A stretch of DNA of 64,000 nucleotides from Gerris lacustris (lineage: Eukaryota > Arthropoda > Insecta > Hemiptera > Gerridae): NCBI GenBank assembly GCA_951217055.1, contig OX578280.1:42349882-42413881 (forward strand), written 5' to 3'. Position 1 is the first letter of the stretch; each line of letters begins with the position of its first letter. Of this stretch, positions 62,701-64,000 are shown one piece after another. A program made the position numbers and the translations under genes. The notes under the pieces were generated by a model. It saw only the letters and a program-made list of their open reading frames with translations, did no database searches and was not told the DNA's origin.

Positions 62701-64000
62701 TTAACTTGTTTCGTGTATGTATTACTACGTTTCCATTATGTTTCAATGCGGATTGAATACGGTTTGTACAGTTTTTGGATCCAACTTGTTTATGGAAACC
62801 TAGATTCAATACGATTTAGATCCAGATACGATGGATGGGATCGTATCTGGATCGAGTTTCATGGAAACACCTGAACTCGATCCTGACACTGTAAAGTGTG
62901 AGTGTGACGCCTCTAGCGGTTATCATGGTGATACTAGTCAAATCTGTCTAAACGCAACACTCCATTCAACCAAAAAACGTAACCTTTACTTGACATTTTT
63001 AGTATGTTTTTAAAAACAAACATAACAAACCTTAACTTGGCGCGTACTACTTAAATTTAATTAGTTGCTCTCGATATATCGTTAAATTAAAAATGGGTTT
63101 AGTTTAATTTGTTGTCTTGTCGTCACGTGGGACTTCATCCCCTTCGTGACACGGATTTCTCCGGAAAACCAAGCTGTTTATAACAAACCACAAACCTTGT
63201 TATAAAGGTGAAGGTTACAAAATCATATTATTTACTATTTCTGATTGGTGTATTAAAAACGTTTTGAATATGGATTCAATACCGCACTCATGGAAACACT
63301 TAACTTGTTATATCAGGATTCAATCCGTATTTAAACATCATGGAAACGTAGTATAGAGGTTTGAACATGGGACAAAATTAAGTCCTTACAAGTTTTTTAC
63401 AAAATAATTTGTAAAAAATGCAAACTTTTTCCGATATAGCACAGCCAATTTGTCGAGATAAAAGGCTGTCTGCGGAAAAAATTCGAGGCTGATTTTTTTT
63501 TAGTGGATCACTTGGGACACATGAGACAAGCTTAACTCCAACTTTTCGGGAACATCCGGACGGCAGAAGTTCGGGGTACGGGGTACAAATGTCAAAAAAG
63601 TATATACATTTCATGATGCATGTCGTTGGAAAGCTCTTTAATTCTCTCGAGTACCTACGTCCTACAGTAATTGTTGAGAGAGTTATAGAGTTAACAGAAA
63701 TTAAAATGTCACAAAAGTATAGCAATGATTAATTGTATTTGTTTTGTTTTATAATCTATTTCTACTATTGTGTAAAAACAAGTGATATTCAGAAGACCCA
63801 AATATGCCTGCGTTTTCTTATTCTATTCAACATAATAATATACAATTTTTCTCATCGTCTAAACAAAGATTAAATTTGAATAGTCAATAGACAGTGTAAA
63901 TACATTTAAAATAAATGCAGACTTACAAATCCTATGAAATAGTATATATTAGATTTTATACCTACTGAAGATGTTTTACGACGCTGTCAACAAAACTTTG
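56573..64000 (-). CDS. GH18 chitinase-like protein (catalytic Glu replaced by Gln), 5' end missing
   Basis: C-terminal part of a spliced gene, complement(join(56573..56746, 58790..58915, 61156..61344, 61845..62048, 62181..62277, 63966..>64000)) read from right to left; about 274 residues visible. GH18 landmarks in order: F-V-D-S-V-V-K-H-L before strand beta4; L-D-G-L-D-M-D-W-Q-F-P, where the catalytic E of DGxDxDxE is Q; I-N-L-K-S-Y-S-Y-H-G in place of M-x-Y-D-x-x-G; L-L-G-L in place of the usual G-M/I-P strand; G-A-S-L-F-T-L-D-T-D-D-F-K-G with Phe instead of Trp. No chitin-binding (CBM14) domain or linker follows; the protein ends soon after the barrel. It should be non-hydrolytic. Imaginal disc growth factors carry the same E-to-Q change, but this sequence lacks their insertion after the motif, so it is better described as a chitinase-like pseudoenzyme. 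Confidence 0.88.
57350..57399. repeat. Near-perfect palindrome
   Basis: GAATTCCTCTTCTTTACC, a short centre CACCCTAGGGCG, and the complement GGTAAAGAAGAGGAATTC. It lies at the start of the transposon-like block 57350-57850. Confidence 0.85.
57480..57850 (+). mobile_element. Relic of a recombinase-type element
   Basis: Plus-strand frame E-S-S-D-F-D, N-T-P-P-E-I-I, S-A-K-N-T-T-Q-E-L, then S-R-E-R-Y-E-L-T-Y-S-K-F-I-S-F-W. This resembles the N-terminus of tyrosine-recombinase-like (Crypton-related) proteins common in insect genomes. It runs directly into the GC-rich repeat (57655-57825), the inverted counterpart of 50350-50540. Family assignment is from memory of the motif and tentative. Confidence 0.4.
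58790..58915 (-). CDS. Chitinase-like exon
   Basis: Acceptor ATTTGCAG-type, donor GAGAAG|GTAAAT, phase 0 both ends. Encodes M-C-W-E-L-T-K, W-D-E-E-T-Q-T-P-Y-A and Y-D-N-P-R-S, matching the E-(I/L)-C..WDxExxxPYAY..YDDPxS block of GH18. Confidence 0.92.
59407..60030 (+). mobile_element. Decayed non-LTR reverse transcriptase
   Basis: Plus strand shows, with frameshifts, H-R-L-L-N-W-F-R-S-C-I-S-N-R, G-P/L-G-H-W-P-F, F-F-D-D-L, L-F-A-D-N-L, then R-D-L-G-V-L-L-N-H-K-L-T-F, H-F-K-C-V, and V-R-P-C-V-E-Y. These correspond in order to RT motifs GVPQGS..LF(I/V)NDL, the FADD catalytic motif (D to N), LGVxxDxxLxF and RPxLEY. Non-functional relic. Confidence 0.75.
60160..60398. repeat. Imperfect foldback element
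   Basis: Left GCCCGAGTGCACATTGACAC, right (complement) GCCTGGGCACACATTGAGAC, with more pairing around GACGCAGGG and GTACCACAG/GTAGCACAG. Target duplication not evident. Confidence 0.55.
61156..61344 (-). CDS. Chitinase-like exon
   Basis: Acceptor CTGTTTCAG, donor AACGAG|GTAAAT, 63 codons, phase 0. Encodes N-N-F-I-E-K-G-V-A-R-E-K-I-L-L-G-L-T-T and W-L-N-E-K-G-Y-M-G-F-N-E. In active chitinases this block has G-(I/M)-P-x-Y-G-R-x-F, which is absent here. Confidence 0.92.
61529..61818. repeat. 34-bp tandem array (about 8.5 copies)
   Basis: Unit CCAAAGTAGAAACTCTCTGG plus AGATGCTGTTATCT. It starts 26 bases from the donor of the exon ending at 61845 and fills much of that 500-base intron. Not CRISPR (no spacers). 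Confidence 0.95.
61845..62048 (-). CDS. Chitinase-like exon
   Basis: Acceptor GTTAATAG, donor AACGTG|GTACGC, 68 codons, phase 0. Encodes E-L-R-H-E-F, Y-L-L-T-V-R-L-V-P and V-H-Y-I-N-L-K-S-Y-S-Y-H-G-Y-W-D-K, the beta6 strand in which Met and Asp of M-x-Y-D are replaced by Lys and Ser. Confidence 0.92.
62181..62277 (-). CDS. Chitinase-like exon with inactive catalytic motif
   Basis: Acceptor TTTGTCAG, donor TTAAAG|GTAAAC, phase 2 to 0. Encodes H-Y-K-L-D-G-L-D-M-D-W-Q-F-P and R-G-G-K-P-E-D-K-E-N-F. The three Asp of the motif are present and the catalytic Glu is Gln (codon CAG). Confidence 0.94.
62278..63965 (-). other. Chitinase-like intron
   Basis: Contains MITE 62725-63351 with an internal palindrome (GATCCAGATACGATGG..CGTATCTGGATC) and a fragment of the 33464-33801 family (63118-63178). 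An open frame at 63378-63725 is not recognisable. Confidence 0.55.
62725..63351. mobile_element. 627-bp MITE with TA flanks
   Basis: Termini CTACGTTTCCATTATGTTTC and (complement) CTACGTTTCCATGATGTTTA, flanked by TA (62723-62724, 63352-63353). Further subterminal pairs share GGATTGAAT and TCATGGAAACAC. No transposase. Confidence 0.8.
63966..64000 (-). CDS. Chitinase-like exon, cut by window edge
   Basis: Encodes S-F-V-D-S-V-V-K-H-L then a split codon; donor CTTCA|GTAGGT (phase 2) joins to the next exon as Q-H-Y-K-L-D-G-L-D. The alternative donor four bases on would create a stop, so this one is preferred. Confidence 0.7.

Noticed and set aside
56573..64000. Calling this gene an imaginal disc growth factor
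   Set aside because: The E-to-Q change is shared, but the characteristic insertion after the motif is missing and the rest reads like ordinary chitinase groups; chitinase-like is the safer name.

Overview
The window looks like an intron-rich, AT-rich insect nuclear locus (order not determinable from sequence alone). The evidence is spliced genes with GT..AG introns, clip-domain serine protease and GH18 chitinase-like exons, and abundant decayed transposons: TA-flanked foldback MITEs, a hAT-like insertion, a mariner deletion derivative, a tRNA-derived SINE and non-LTR fragments. All genes I can support lie on the minus strand, so each gene's 5' end is at its higher coordinate.

Layout. Gene A (13168 down to 2385, last exon outside the left edge) is a clip-domain serine protease homolog that has lost the catalytic His and Asp. 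Gene B (33090 down to 19773) is a complete clip-domain trypsin-like protease that starts with a membrane anchor and carries a long Ser/Thr-rich stalk. Gene C (49421 down to 36102) is a complete secreted clip-domain trypsin-like protease. A separate signal-peptide exon at 54882-54780 has no assigned partner and could be an alternative first exon of gene C. The right end (64000 down to 56573) holds the C-terminal half of a GH18 chitinase-like gene whose catalytic acid is Gln.

A, B and C are a tandem paralog family: intron phases agree at every comparable boundary, and several exons have identical lengths (128, 158 and 260 bases in B and C). B and C have a Leu-Val/Ile activation junction typical of the snake/persephone-like (CLIPC) branch, whose known members act in Toll and prophenoloxidase cascades. 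The locus therefore offers one soluble enzyme, one apparently cell-surface enzyme and one pseudoenzyme from one ancestor, next to a pseudo-chitinase. A shared role in immunity or cuticle is inference.

The rest is intron and intergenic DNA dominated by repeats. Notable items are a matched pair of 577-bp palindromic MITEs, a 972-bp hAT-like element inside a SINE, three tandem arrays (30, 34 and 52 bp), a 1.4-kb inverted-repeat element with subterminal motif copies, and several hammerhead-like cores (CUGANGA, stem, GAAAC, GUC) of the kind linked to Penelope-like retroelements.
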